Notes: generated by a model not told the origin, from the letters alone. Positions 7,761 through 15,693 are shown, counted from the first letter of the stretch. The stretch is DNA of 40,430 nt from Deltaproteobacteria bacterium (GCA_019308745.1 JAFDHO010000016.1:21062-61491), one strand, 5' to 3'. A program made the numbers and translations.

Positions 7761-8973
7761 AAGAAAATTCGTCCTCCTGGTCGGAGACGGCATGGCCGAT
7801 TATCCCCTTGAGGAACTGAACGGAAAGACCCCCCTCGAGGTGGCCAACACCCCCAACATGGATCTCATAGCCTCCGGCCGAATCGGCCTTGTAAGAACGA
7901 TCCCTTCTGGAATGGAACCCGGAAGCGACATAGCAAATCTCTCCCTGCTCGGGTATGATCCACTAAAATACCACACGGGAAGGGGCCCCCTTGAGGCCGC
8001 CGCCATGGGTTTAAGGCTCGGACCTGGGGAGGTGGCCTTTAGGATGAATCTCGTCACCCTGGAATGGGCCTCACCCGCAGAAATCATCATGGTGAGTCAC
8101 AATTCCGGGAATCTCCCTACTCCCGAGGGTTCCAGAATCATCGAGACCCTTAAGGGAGAGATCGAAGATCCCTGCATAACCATTTACCCGGGAATCTCCT
8201 TCCGGCATCTTCTTGTTTGGGAAGACGGTCCGGAAGCCGCCCTAACATTACCTCCCCACGACTATTTGGGCCAAAACGTGGCTTCCTATCTTAACTCCGA
8301 AGATGGGAACCCCATAACCGGATTCATAAGAAAATCCTGGCCCCTGCTCAAGGACCATCCAGTAAATGTCAAAAGGAGGCAGGAAGGAAACCTGGCGGCC
8401 AATTCCCTGTGGCCCTGGGGACAGGGAAGGCCTCCTCATCTACCTCTTTTCGAGAAGAATTACGGCCTAAAAGGGGGCGTTATATCGGCTGTTGACCTAT
8501 TGCACGGGATTGGAGTCTATGCCGGCTTCGAGCCTGTTCCCGTGGAAGGCGCCACAGGGTACCTCGATACAAACTATGGAGGTAAGGCCCTGGAGGCCCT
8601 GAAGGCCCTTGAAAGACTGGATTTCATCTTTCTTCACGTAGAAGCGCCGGACGAGGCAAGTCACAACGGAAGCTTGAAGGACAAGATCCAGGCAATTGAG
8701 GATATCGACCGCAAGGTCCTCGGGCCTCTGCTTGAAGGGCTAAGACGCTTTGATGACTACCGGGTCATGGTCACCAGCGATCACCTGACCCCATTGATAA
8801 AGAGAACCCATTCCCCGGAGCCTGCCCCCTTTGCCTGGGCCGGGAAGGGGGAGATTGAGGGAAATGTCAGGCCCGCTTTCTTCTCCGAGGAAGACGCCAG
8901 GAAGAGCGGACTCTTCCACGAGGATGGGCATGACCTCTTGGAGTCTTTCCTGTTGGAAGACCGGAACCAATAA
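7741..8973 (+). CDS. Phosphoglycerate mutase-like phosphotransferase, likely alternative homoserine kinase
   Basis: Alkaline-phosphatase-superfamily protein of the archaeal-type, cofactor-independent phosphoglycerate mutase (ApgM) group, 410 residues. Metal and active-site signatures are LLVGDGMADYP near the start, the nucleophile region PGSDIANLSLLGYDP, HVEAPDEASHNG, and TSDHLTP near the C-terminus. A subgroup of this family, found in genomes lacking recognisable ThrB and commonly next to homoserine dehydrogenase, has been proposed as homoserine kinase. The 20-bp overlap with hom strongly favours that role: phosphorylation of homoserine ahead of threonine synthase. A genuine glycolytic mutase function remains possible. 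Confidence 0.8.
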   Translation: MKTRNNRRKFVLLVGDGMADYPLEELNGKTPLEVANTPNMDLIASGRIGLVRTIPSGMEPGSDIANLSLLGYDPLKYHTGRGPLEAAAMGLRLGPGEVAFRMNLVTLEWASPAEIIMVSHNSGNLPTPEGSRIIETLKGEIEDPCITIYPGISFRHLLVWEDGPEAALTLPPHDYLGQNVASYLNSEDGNPITGFIRKSWPLLKDHPVNVKRRQEGNLAANSLWPWGQGRPPHLPLFEKNYGLKGGVISAVDLLHGIGVYAGFEPVPVEGATGYLDTNYGGKALEALKALERLDFIFLHVEAPDEASHNGSLKDKIQAIEDIDRKVLGPLLEGLRRFDDYRVMVTSDHLTPLIKRTHSPEPAPFAWAGKGEIEGNVRPAFFSEEDARKSGLFHEDGHDLLESFLLEDRNQ

Positions 8974-9070
8974 TCCTGTTGATCGATTTATGCCTGGAGG
9001 GTGGGAACCTGAGTGCACTAAAGCGGCGCGCTCTGCTGATTCATAATCTAGCTTAAAGGAGCAAAAGAAC

Positions 9071-9751
9071 ATGAACATTCTGCTTTTTGGACCTAACGGA
9101 AGCGGCAAGGGAACCCAGGGGGCCATTGTAAAGGAAAAATACCAGATCCCCCATATTGAGACGGGTGTCATTTTCAGGGACAATATCTCCAAGGGCACGG
9201 ATTTGGGGAAAAAGGCCAAGGAGTACATAGATCGGGGGGAGCTGGTTCCCGACACCATCACCATCCCCATGATTCTTGAGCGACTCAAGGGAGATGACTG
9301 CCGGAATGGCTGGCTCCTGGATGGATTCCCCAGGAATTTGACTCAGGCCCGGGAATTGGACAATGCCCTGAAAGCAGAAGGCATTGACCTGGATATCGTC
9401 ATCGAAATCATCCTGGACAGGGAGATTGCAAAAAAACGGATCATGGGCCGAAGGCTCTGTGTCAATGACAACAATCATCCCAACAACGTATACATCGATG
9501 CCATTAGGCCCAATGGAGATAAGTGCAGGATCTGCGGAGGGGATCTCAAGACCAGATCCGACGACCAGGACGAAGACGCCATAGATAAGAGGCATAACAT
9601 ATACTACGATACCGAAAACGGCACCATGGCGGCCATCAACCATTTCAAGGCCCTATCAAGACAAAACAACGGCAGCCCGAGGATCGTCGAGATCGATGGG
9701 AGGCCCGGAGTCAAGGAAGTCTCCAGGGAACTGCTTCAAGAACTGGGCTGA
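9071..9751 (+). CDS. adk: Adenylate kinase with metal-binding LID
   Basis: Interconverts ATP + AMP and 2 ADP in the cytoplasm. The 226-residue product carries the P-loop GPNGSGKGTQ (residues 7-16), the AMP-binding TGVIFRDNI region, GWLLDGFPRN, and the LID from about residue 127. The LID contains Cys130, His136, Cys152 and Cys155, i.e. C-X5-H-X15-C-X2-C, the same spacing described for the metal-containing adenylate kinase of Desulfovibrio gigas; zinc, cobalt or iron binding is therefore expected. The P-loop has Asn where most homologs have Gly-x-Pro-Gly. An AAAGGAG site at about 9055-9061 supports ATG 9071. It stands 97 bp after the hom-linked gene. Confidence 0.95.
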   Translation: MNILLFGPNGSGKGTQGAIVKEKYQIPHIETGVIFRDNISKGTDLGKKAKEYIDRGELVPDTITIPMILERLKGDDCRNGWLLDGFPRNLTQARELDNALKAEGIDLDIVIEIILDREIAKKRIMGRRLCVNDNNHPNNVYIDAIRPNGDKCRICGGDLKTRSDDQDEDAIDKRHNIYYDTENGTMAAINHFKALSRQNNGSPRIVEIDGRPGVKEVSRELLQELG

Positions 9752-9777
9752 GATGAAGCCCGTGTATCCTGTCCATT

Positions 9778-9857
9778 GGCTGGTGCCCGAAGCAGCACAA
9801 AAACGGAGTCAGCCCCTGTCGGGGGGAGAACAAACAGGGGAGTTTGGGTAACAGCGG
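9778..9857 (+). repeat. Short intergenic repeat, GGCTGTTGCCC family
   Basis: The left end GGCTGGTGCCCGAAGC and right end TTTGGGTAACAGC match, with a few changes, the ends of the elements at 29416-29512 and 36325-36419. The internal CCCTGTCGGGGG is also shared with the 29.4-kb copy. It lies between the convergent adk and the broken cytochrome gene. It could act as a terminator-like structure as well. Confidence 0.5.
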
Positions 9858-9873
9858 GTCGAGCAGGAGTGGT

Positions 9874-10370
9874 TCACAGGGATTTGATGTAGGCGAGCAA
9901 TGTCTTCATCTCTTCCTCTGAGAGATCCGTGAAGGCAGGCATTACATTTGCGGGGTTTGTTATCTGTTTCCTGACGTTTTCCTCGGTGACCGGGCGAGCC
10001 GTGGTGGGCAATTTCTGCCTTTTGAACAAGCCATAGAGTCCCGGGCCTATCTTGGCTTCACTCCTGTCCGCGTAATGGCAATCTGCGCAGTCCTTCTGGA
10101 AGATCCGCGCCCCTTTTTCCACTGCCTCGACTCCAGCCCCCTTTACAGGGATGGGAAGCGCCCCGCCCCCCTCATGATCTTGAGGCAGTAATAGGAGAGG
10201 ATGAGGAAGAGTATGAGAAAGCAATAGCCGTTGACCCTATGGACCAGGCGCAGGGTCTGCGGATTGAGCCTCTTCTCCTTCCTTCCCAGCAGTTCAAAGG
10301 CCGTTAGCAAGGCCAAGACGACCGACACGATCCAAGGGAGGGACAGTATGGATTTCGCCCAGAATGTCAT
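9874..10370 (-). pseudogene. Frameshifted, shortened membrane-anchored cytochrome c
   Basis: Two overlapping minus-strand reading frames look like parts of one gene. The first (10370 down to 10143) starts MTFWAKSILSLPWIVSVVL and encodes about two membrane segments before ending at TAA. The second (from about 10224 down to 9874) lacks a credible start and encodes a class I cytochrome c domain with the heme motif CADCH, KIGPGLYGLF, and an axial-Met region VMPAFTDLSEEEM. The two meet near 10150-10200 in different frames. Membrane-bound relatives, as I recall them, have more transmembrane sequence before the heme domain, so a deletion plus frameshift is likely. Programmed frameshifting or a sequencing error is not excluded. 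Confidence 0.65.
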
Positions 10371-10577
10371 TCCCTTTCGCTTCTTCCCTGTTACTTTCCA
10401 GCGGCCGGTAGAGCATTCACCAATGTGGTCCTATCCACACCAAATCTCCGTCACCCGGGACCAGGCCCGGAGATCTCTCGATTCCTTCCTTGATTAAAGA
10501 GCGCGGAACCTTGCTGCGGCAGATGGCCTTTAAGGCCACGTCCTTCCTGAGGGGGGAAGCGGCAGTGGATGTCGCAT

Positions 10578-10931
10578 TTAGGAGGATCCGCTTTCTTGAA
10601 GATCGGAAATCAGACCCTGTATCAGGTTACGGTATTCATCGGTTATCTCTATGAGGCACACACCTATCCCAAAGGTCGAATCGTCTTCTCCCATTCCGTA
10701 GAACTCCGACCAGACCACTTTGCCTATGACCCCTATGGCCTCCTTGCCCGGTGGCATGATTGAAATGCGGTATGTCTCATTAAGCAGGACCGGCTCCTCG
10801 CAACGAATGAATAAGCCCTCTTGGGAGATGTTCTCTGTTACTCCCTCTATTGTCCCATAATCGGCAAGGATATTGATGGGCCATTTAAGCGCTTTCCTTG
10901 GGTGTTCTCTCCTCTCAGCTTTACCAGACAC
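10578..10931 (-). CDS. PilZ-domain protein, predicted c-di-GMP binder
   Basis: A single PilZ domain of 117 residues. The c-di-GMP-binding signature is present: RREHPR (RxxxR) near residue 9, then about 25 residues later ENISQEGLFI (D/NxSxxG). The rest fits the beta barrel (GVIGKVVWSEF, FGIGVCLIEI). Such stand-alone PilZ proteins act as cytoplasmic c-di-GMP receptors; the partner here is unknown. GTG at 10931 is preferred because AGGAG lies 7 bases upstream. A longer reading from TTG 10964 would lack a ribosome site. The predicted promoter at 10994-11022 places the transcript start about 55 nt before this GTG. Confidence 0.85.
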   Translation of the reverse strand: MSGKAERREHPRKALKWPINILADYGTIEGVTENISQEGLFIRCEEPVLLNETYRISIMPPGKEAIGVIGKVVWSEFYGMGEDDSTFGIGVCLIEITDEYRNLIQGLISDLQESGSS

Positions 10932-10993
10932 AGGCCATCTCCTGCACAAGGGCATGTTATACAAAAAATGAAATAATTTATCTTAATGATGTA

Positions 10994-11022
10994 AGAATAG
11001 TAAAAAACTGTTTCTTTGTCAA
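10994..11022 (-). promoter_or_regulatory. Sigma-70-type promoter for the PilZ gene
   Basis: On the minus strand, TTGACA (complement of 11017-11022) and TATTCT (complement of 10994-10999) are separated by exactly 17 bases. The predicted start is near 10987. The -35 overlaps that of the opposing promoter. Confidence 0.6.
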
Positions 11023-11044
11023 GGGTTTATGTTTAGCTTATAAT
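11016..11044 (+). promoter_or_regulatory. Strong sigma-70-type promoter facing selA
   Basis: TTGTCA (11016-11021), a 17-base spacer and a perfect TATAAT (11039-11044). It fires away from the PilZ promoter and shares its -35 bases. It points into a 340-bp stretch with no gene, then across the antisense side of tRNA-His toward selA. Confidence 0.6.
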
Positions 11045-11348
11045 ATTTATTCATATTATATAGATGGTTCTTGCCCGGTCATTGGCCAAATAATCTCCCC
11101 TGCCGGGACCTTAAGGCTCCGCCCCGTTCTCCATGCTCCTCCCGGGGAGTTCCTCCATATTGGGGGTATGGAAACCTTCCCGGCTGGAAAACCGGCCCTA
11201 GAGCTGATCCTCAACCTCGCCTACAAGAGCGATTTCCTATCAATGACCTTTTTGTCCTTTAACAACACAGCGGTTTGTGCTAAACATTAACTTTGTGTGC
11301 TTTGGATCTGGGGCGGATATCTGTACAGGTATGGCGGGGTTGGCCTGT
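11045..11348 (+). other. Non-coding stretch downstream of a strong promoter, possible small RNA
   Basis: No reading frame here has a ribosome site or recognisable product. A GC-rich hairpin, GGCTGG-AAAA-CCGGCC, lies at about 11181-11196. Because a near-consensus promoter reads into it, it may be a small RNA or a long selA leader; I recognise no known RNA family. Confidence 0.25.
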
Positions 11349-11376
11349 GAAAAGGAGGGAGATCACGCCTCCCTCC
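11349..11376 (-). terminator. Rho-independent terminator after tRNA-His
   Basis: On the minus strand, GGAGGGAG and CTCCCTCC form a perfect 8-bp stem around a 7-base loop, followed by TTTT. It lies 15 bp after the tRNA CCA end. Confidence 0.75.
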
Positions 11377-11390
11377 CCTTTGGGACCTTA

Positions 11391-11467
11391 TGGGGTGAGT
11401 GATGGGACTCGAACCCACGACAACTGGGGCCACAACCCAGTGCTCTACCGGCTGAGCTACACCCACC
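11391..11467 (-). tRNA. tRNA-His (GTG)
   Basis: Cloverleaf readable on the minus strand. The acceptor arm GTGGGTG pairs with CACTCAC (one G-U). The D-arm region is TAGCTCAGCCGGTAGAGCA. The anticodon stem CTGGG/CCCAG encloses loop TTGTGGC, giving anticodon GTG. The T arm is GTGGG-TTCGAGT-CCCAT, and CCA is encoded. An extra G at position -1 opposite C73, the identity element of tRNA-His, is present at 11467. It has its own terminator. Confidence 0.95.
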
Positions 11468-11631
11468 GTTAATATGTTTTTTATCACAACAGGTATTTTT
11501 TGCAATAAGTATTTTTGCCGAATTGACGGGGCAAAGGAGTTGGATTCGCCCTGCTATCGAGGGCCTCGGCACAACCGAGCACTGGGCCTTGGAAAAGGAC
11601 CGCCACATCATTCCAAGGGGAGATAGCTTCC

Positions 11632-13047
11632 GTGGAAAGTGACAAGAAAACATATTACAGGAAAATACCCTCGGTGGACCGCCTCTTGAACCACCCCGCG
11701 GTCTCAGATCTGACATCGAAATTCCCCCGTAATGTCATTATCAAGGCCATAAACCAAGTCCTGGATGACTTGAGATCAGCCATTGAGGCCGATAGGGGCC
11801 CTATTGATCCCTCAAGGCTTGATGTCAATCCCCTTTCGGAGAGGGTGGTAGCAAAGGTAAAGTCCTTGGACCGCCCGAGCCTTTGCCAGGTCATCAACGC
11901 GACAGGCGTCATTGTCCACACAAATCTTGGGAGATCCCTTTTGGCCGAGAGGGTGACAAAAAGACTGGCCTCTTTGAGTTCCAGTTATTGCAACTTGGAA
12001 TATGATCTGGGACGGGGAAAGAGGGGGAGCCGTTATGTCCACGTTGAAGCGCTCCTCACGGACCTCACTTCTGCCGAGGCGGCCATGGTAGTCAACAACA
12101 ATGCCGCGGCCGTGCTGGTCGCCCTCGAAACGCTGGCAAAGGGCCGTGAAGTAATCGTGTCAAGGGGCCAACTCGTCGAGATCGGTGGCTCCTTTCGGAT
12201 CCCCGACGTCATGCGGAAGAGCGGAGCCAGGATGGTCGAGGTCGGGACGACCAACAAGACCCACCTCTATGACTACGAAGAAAAAGTAGGACCAGAAACA
12301 GCCCTCTTGCTCAAGGTCCACAGGAGCAATTTTGAGATCGTTGGATTTACAGAAGAGGTGGAGATCCCTGACCTCGTTTCCCTTGGCAGGAGGCACGGGA
12401 TACCGGTCATGGAGGATCTGGGGAGCGGATGCCTGGTGGACCTCTCACAATACGGAATTCCCAAAGAGCCCACCGCCCGGGAAGCGCTAATGCAAGGCAT
12501 TGATATTGTAACCTTCAGTGGTGACAAGCTCCTCGGCGGCCCCCAGGCGGGCATCATTCTGGGGAGCAAACACCTTGTAGAAGAAATCAGGAAGAATCAG
12601 CTCAGCAGGGCCTTGAGGATCGACAAACTCACTCTCCTGGCCCTTGAAGAGACCCTGAGAATATACAGGGACGAGAGGGAGGCCCTCCGAGAGATTCCCA
12701 CCTTGAGGATGATATCCCAGGGTTACCGGGAACTGAGGAAAAAGGCGCGCCGGCTCGTACGGATGATAGGCACGGAGGAGTCACGGAATCTCTCCATGCA
12801 CCTGTCCCAAGGCTTCTCCAGGATCGGTGGCGGTGCCCTGCCCTCACAAGAACTTCCCACATGCGTGCTAAACCTTTCCCCCAAAGAGATGTCCGCCCGT
12901 GACATGGAAGAAAGGCTGAGGTCCCATGATCCTCCCGTTATCGTGCGGGTGGAAAGGGATACCGTCCTCCTTGATGTCAGGACCATCCAGGACAATGAGC
13001 TCAAGGTTGTGGCCGGGGCCATAGGAAAACTTCACGCCGTAAAGTGA
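11632..13047 (+). CDS. selA: L-seryl-tRNA(Sec) selenium transferase
   Basis: PLP enzyme that converts seryl-tRNA(Sec) to selenocysteinyl-tRNA(Sec) with selenophosphate, so the host makes selenoproteins. The 471-residue product has the N-terminal tRNA-binding region (IPSVDRLLNHPAV), INATGVIVHTNLGRSLL, MVVNNNAAAVL, and the PLP-lysine motif TFSGDKLLGGPQAG with Lys299. The start is GTG at 11632 with AAGGGGAG about 9 bases upstream. selB and selC are not in the window, but fdhD, which serves formate dehydrogenases that are often selenoproteins, lies 6 kb downstream. Confidence 0.96.
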   Translation: MESDKKTYYRKIPSVDRLLNHPAVSDLTSKFPRNVIIKAINQVLDDLRSAIEADRGPIDPSRLDVNPLSERVVAKVKSLDRPSLCQVINATGVIVHTNLGRSLLAERVTKRLASLSSSYCNLEYDLGRGKRGSRYVHVEALLTDLTSAEAAMVVNNNAAAVLVALETLAKGREVIVSRGQLVEIGGSFRIPDVMRKSGARMVEVGTTNKTHLYDYEEKVGPETALLLKVHRSNFEIVGFTEEVEIPDLVSLGRRHGIPVMEDLGSGCLVDLSQYGIPKEPTAREALMQGIDIVTFSGDKLLGGPQAGIILGSKHLVEEIRKNQLSRALRIDKLTLLALEETLRIYRDEREALREIPTLRMISQGYRELRKKARRLVRMIGTEESRNLSMHLSQGFSRIGGGALPSQELPTCVLNLSPKEMSARDMEERLRSHDPPVIVRVERDTVLLDVRTIQDNELKVVAGAIGKLHAVK

Positions 13048-13089
13048 TCTGGGCCAGGGCACGCAGCCCTTTGAGTTTTGGTCTTTGTG

Positions 13090-13204
13090 TTGACAAGTTG
13101 CTGTCAAAGCAATAATTTAATATTGTACGGATATGGCCCGGCTCGCTCCTTCAATGCGTGTTTAAGTCAGAAACGACCTGAGATGGCCCTGACGCGAGCG
13201 AGCC
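13090..13204 (+). promoter_or_regulatory. Promoter-like dyad and long inverted repeat between selA and gmhA
   Basis: TTGACA (13090-13095) and TGTCAA (13102-13107) form a perfect 6-bp dyad. The first arm is also a consensus -35, with ATAATT at 13112-13117 (spacer 16) as a possible -10. Farther on, GGCTCGCTC (13140-13148) and GAGCGAGCC (13196-13204) are perfect 9-bp inverted arms that could fold in the gmhA leader. The 210-bp gap has no gene. Confidence 0.35.
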
Positions 13205-13257
13205 TTTTGCTCGGTGAGCCGAGCGCTTGCAGGAATACTGTGGAGCGGGGATTTCAG

Positions 13258-13845
13258 TTGGAGAAGATCATCAAAGAGGCCCTTAGGGAAAGCCAGGAGG
13301 CCAAAGAGGCATTTATCAAGGAAAACGCCCCCAAACTGATCCTGTTTGCGGAAAGGGTGGCCTCTGCCTTTACCAACGACCGGAAGTTGATGCTCTGTGG
13401 GAACGGAGGCAGCGCAGCCGACGCCCAACATATCGCTGCCGAGTTCGTAAACCGTTTCATTCTCGAGAGACCCCCCTTGCCCGCAGTCGCCCTCACGACA
13501 GACAGTTCCGTGATAACGAGCATTGGAAACGACTATTCCTTCAAGGAGACATTCGCCAAGCAGGTGAAGGCCCTCGGTCTTGAGGGGGACGTATTGCTTG
13601 CCATAAGTACGAGTGGGAACTCGGGCAATGTCCTTGAAGCCGTCAAGGCCGCAAAAAAGCTGGACATTTATGCCGGCGCATTGACGGGTGGTGATGGCGG
13701 GCAACTCGCCGAGCTTGCGGACGTGGCCATGATAGCCAGGAGCGGCTCTACCCCCAGGATACAGGAGGCCCACATCCTCGCGGGCCACATCATCTGCGAA
13801 TTGGTGGACCATATCCTGTTTCAGCGGGGGGTGCCCCAGGACTGA
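13258..13845 (+). CDS. gmhA: Sedoheptulose 7-phosphate isomerase (GmhA)
   Basis: Isomerises sedoheptulose 7-phosphate to heptose 7-phosphate, the first step of ADP-heptose synthesis for the LPS inner core, consistent with lpxC in this window. The SIS domain is clear: CGNGGSAADAQHIAAEFVNRF, VALTTDSSVITSIGNDY, GDVLLAISTSGNSGNVLEA, and SGSTPRIQEAHILAGHIICE with the C-terminal helix ligands. Starting at TTG 13258 gives 195 residues and the usual N-terminus (M)EKIIKEALRES. GTG 13240 with AGGA upstream is an alternative. The frame stays open farther upstream, but that part does not resemble GmhA. Confidence 0.93.
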   Translation: MEKIIKEALRESQEAKEAFIKENAPKLILFAERVASAFTNDRKLMLCGNGGSAADAQHIAAEFVNRFILERPPLPAVALTTDSSVITSIGNDYSFKETFAKQVKALGLEGDVLLAISTSGNSGNVLEAVKAAKKLDIYAGALTGGDGGQLAELADVAMIARSGSTPRIQEAHILAGHIICELVDHILFQRGVPQD

Positions 13846-13954
13846 TTTGCCGCTCCTGTGGATGCGGTCTTGTGGGCGGGGCCCTTCATGGAACGACAAG
13901 CCCTGCTCTTTCATGGCAGATGGAACAAGGGAGGAGGGCGAAGGCATAGAAGTG

Positions 13955-14920
13955 ATGACTGAATTCAAACCCATATCGCTGGACAAGGTCAGATCCTACC
14001 CGTTGGGGGGCAGGAAGAGCAAGGTCAAGGCAGATGAGATTGGTAGACCATGGAAGCCGGGACAAAGCTTGCGAGAATGGATCGATTCCCTTCCCAAGAT
14101 CCTGGCTGCGAAGGATTTCAGGAGCGTCGTGGACAGGATCATCCGGGCAGCCCGCGCAGGGCGGACGATCATCCTTGGTATGGGCGCTCATCCCATAAAG
14201 GTGGGAATGAACCCCCTGATTATCGATTTGATGGACAGGGGAATTATCAAGGCCGTTGCCATGAACGGGGCAGGCATTATCCACGATGCGGAATTGGCCA
14301 TGGTGGGTCATACCTCTGAAGACGTGGAAGAACAGCTCCAGGACGGAAAATTCGGCATGGCCGAAGAGACCGGCGAGTTTCTCAACAGGGCCATCATCCA
14401 GGGCGCGCGCAAGGACCATGGAATAGGCACCGCAGTGGGGGCCATGCTCCTGGAGAAGGGCTTCCCCTTTAACAACCTGAGTCTGCTGGCCGGAGCCTTC
14501 ACGAGGAAGATACCGGTGACCGTGCATGTGGCAATGGGGACGGACATCATTCACGTCCATCCATCCGTCGACGGTGCCTCCATCGGCAAGGCCTCCCACC
14601 TGGACTTCCGCATCTTTGCCGACCTCGTTTCCAGGCTTGAGGGAGGCGTCTATATTAACCTGGGCTCCGCAGTCATCATGCCGGAGGTCTTTCTTAAGGC
14701 CCTTACCCTGGTGAGAAACCTGGGGCATGAAGTAAACCGCTTCACTGCGGTGAACATGGACTTCAATCGGCACTATCGGCCACTTACCAATGTCTTGAGC
14801 AGGCCTACCCTTGGCGGAGGCGAAGGCTTTATGCTTTTCGGACACCACGAGCTCATGTTTCCCTTGCTTGCGGCAGCAATCATCGAAGGTCTCGATTCTG
14901 AAGAAACACGAGGGAGGTAA
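13955..14920 (+). CDS. Conserved protein, possibly deoxyhypusine-synthase-like NAD fold; function unknown
   Basis: A well-formed 321-residue protein, evidently ancient judging by its dense Gly-rich conserved blocks: IILGMGAHPIKVGMNPLI, AVAMNGAGIIHDAELAM, GKFGMAEETGEFLNRAI, HVAMGTDIIHVHP, EGGVYINLGSAVIMPEVF, and DFNRHYRP. The IHDAE/GTDIIHVHP pattern recalls Rossmann-like NAD-binding proteins of the deoxyhypusine synthase type, but I am not certain, and bacteria lack eIF5A. The start is ATG 13955 with GAAGG about 10 bases upstream; GTG 13952 is adjacent. It sits 109 bp after gmhA and 8 bp before the FmdB-like gene, in a run of core genes. Confidence 0.7.
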   Translation: MTEFKPISLDKVRSYPLGGRKSKVKADEIGRPWKPGQSLREWIDSLPKILAAKDFRSVVDRIIRAARAGRTIILGMGAHPIKVGMNPLIIDLMDRGIIKAVAMNGAGIIHDAELAMVGHTSEDVEEQLQDGKFGMAEETGEFLNRAIIQGARKDHGIGTAVGAMLLEKGFPFNNLSLLAGAFTRKIPVTVHVAMGTDIIHVHPSVDGASIGKASHLDFRIFADLVSRLEGGVYINLGSAVIMPEVFLKALTLVRNLGHEVNRFTAVNMDFNRHYRPLTNVLSRPTLGGGEGFMLFGHHELMFPLLAAAIIEGLDSEETRGR

Positions 14921-14928
14921 GAGAAAAT

Positions 14929-15147
14929 ATGCCCATTTACGAGTACAGGTGCAAGAAATGTCATAATGAATTTGAATGCCTCGTGCTGGGTGACGAGGAA
15001 GGAATATCCTGTCCTGAGTGCAATGCCAGGAGGGTGGAACGTCTGATGTCCGCCTGTAGTTCCAAGAGCAGTGGAAACTTTACGTCATCCTCTGGCCCCT
15101 CTGGTTGCAGCTCCTGCTCCAGCACAAACTGCAGCAGCTGCCACTGA
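14929..15147 (+). CDS. FmdB-family zinc-ribbon protein
   Basis: A small protein of 72 residues. The N-terminus MPIYEYRCKKC and the partner ISCPECNA form a four-cysteine zinc ribbon (Cys8, Cys11, Cys28, Cys31), the FmdB/CxxC regulatory family. A Ser/Gly/Cys-rich tail follows with six more cysteines, ending CSSCH. GGGAGG lies about 10 bases upstream of ATG. Family members are annotated as putative regulators; the real role is not known. It is 8 bp after the preceding gene and 28 bp before ispF, so probably co-transcribed. Confidence 0.9.
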   Translation: MPIYEYRCKKCHNEFECLVLGDEEGISCPECNARRVERLMSACSSKSSGNFTSSSGPSGCSSCSSTNCSSCH

Positions 15148-15175
15148 AAGGCCCCCCTTTTAGCCGTCGGGGAAA

Positions 15176-15658
15176 ATGGATGGATTTCGCATAGGCTTCG
15201 GCTATGACGCCCACAGATTCACAGAGGGACGGCCCCTCATAATTGGGGGGATCAGGATTCCCCATGATCTCGGGTTGATGGGTCATTCGGACGCGGATGT
15301 CCTCACCCATGCCATCATTGATGCCCTCCTCGGCGCCCTCTCCATGGGAGATATCGGCAGTCACTTCCCGGATGACGATCCTGCTTACAGGGGCGTGGAA
15401 AGCACCTTGCTACTCGACAAGGTGATGCAATGGGTCAGGACCGATGGCTACCGTGTCGGGAATATTGATGCGACGATTGTAGCCGAGGAACCCCGCCTCG
15501 CCCCCCATGTGGAGGCCATGAAGAAGAGACTCTCTGGAATATTAGGGACAGAGGAGGCCCGGATCAGCATAAAGGCCACGACCAACGAACGCATGGGCTT
15601 TTGCGGCAGGGGGGAAGGGATGGCTGCTTACGCAGTCGTCTGCCTCACCGAGGCATGA
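15176..15658 (+). CDS. ispF: 2-C-methyl-D-erythritol 2,4-cyclodiphosphate synthase
   Basis: Cyclises CDP-ME-2-phosphate in the non-mevalonate isoprenoid pathway. The 160-residue product has the family length and motifs: GYDAHRF (Asp and His metal ligands), GHSDADVLTHAIIDALLGA, GDIGSHFPD, and KATTNERMGFCGRGEGMAA near the C-terminus. A cgggg(a) stretch precedes ATG 15176. ispD, often its partner, is absent here; cysS follows, an arrangement seen in many bacteria. Confidence 0.97.
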   Translation: MDGFRIGFGYDAHRFTEGRPLIIGGIRIPHDLGLMGHSDADVLTHAIIDALLGALSMGDIGSHFPDDDPAYRGVESTLLLDKVMQWVRTDGYRVGNIDATIVAEEPRLAPHVEAMKKRLSGILGTEEARISIKATTNERMGFCGRGEGMAAYAVVCLTEA

Positions 15659-15693
15659 CACGATCCGATAACACCAATTGGCGCTGGATCATT

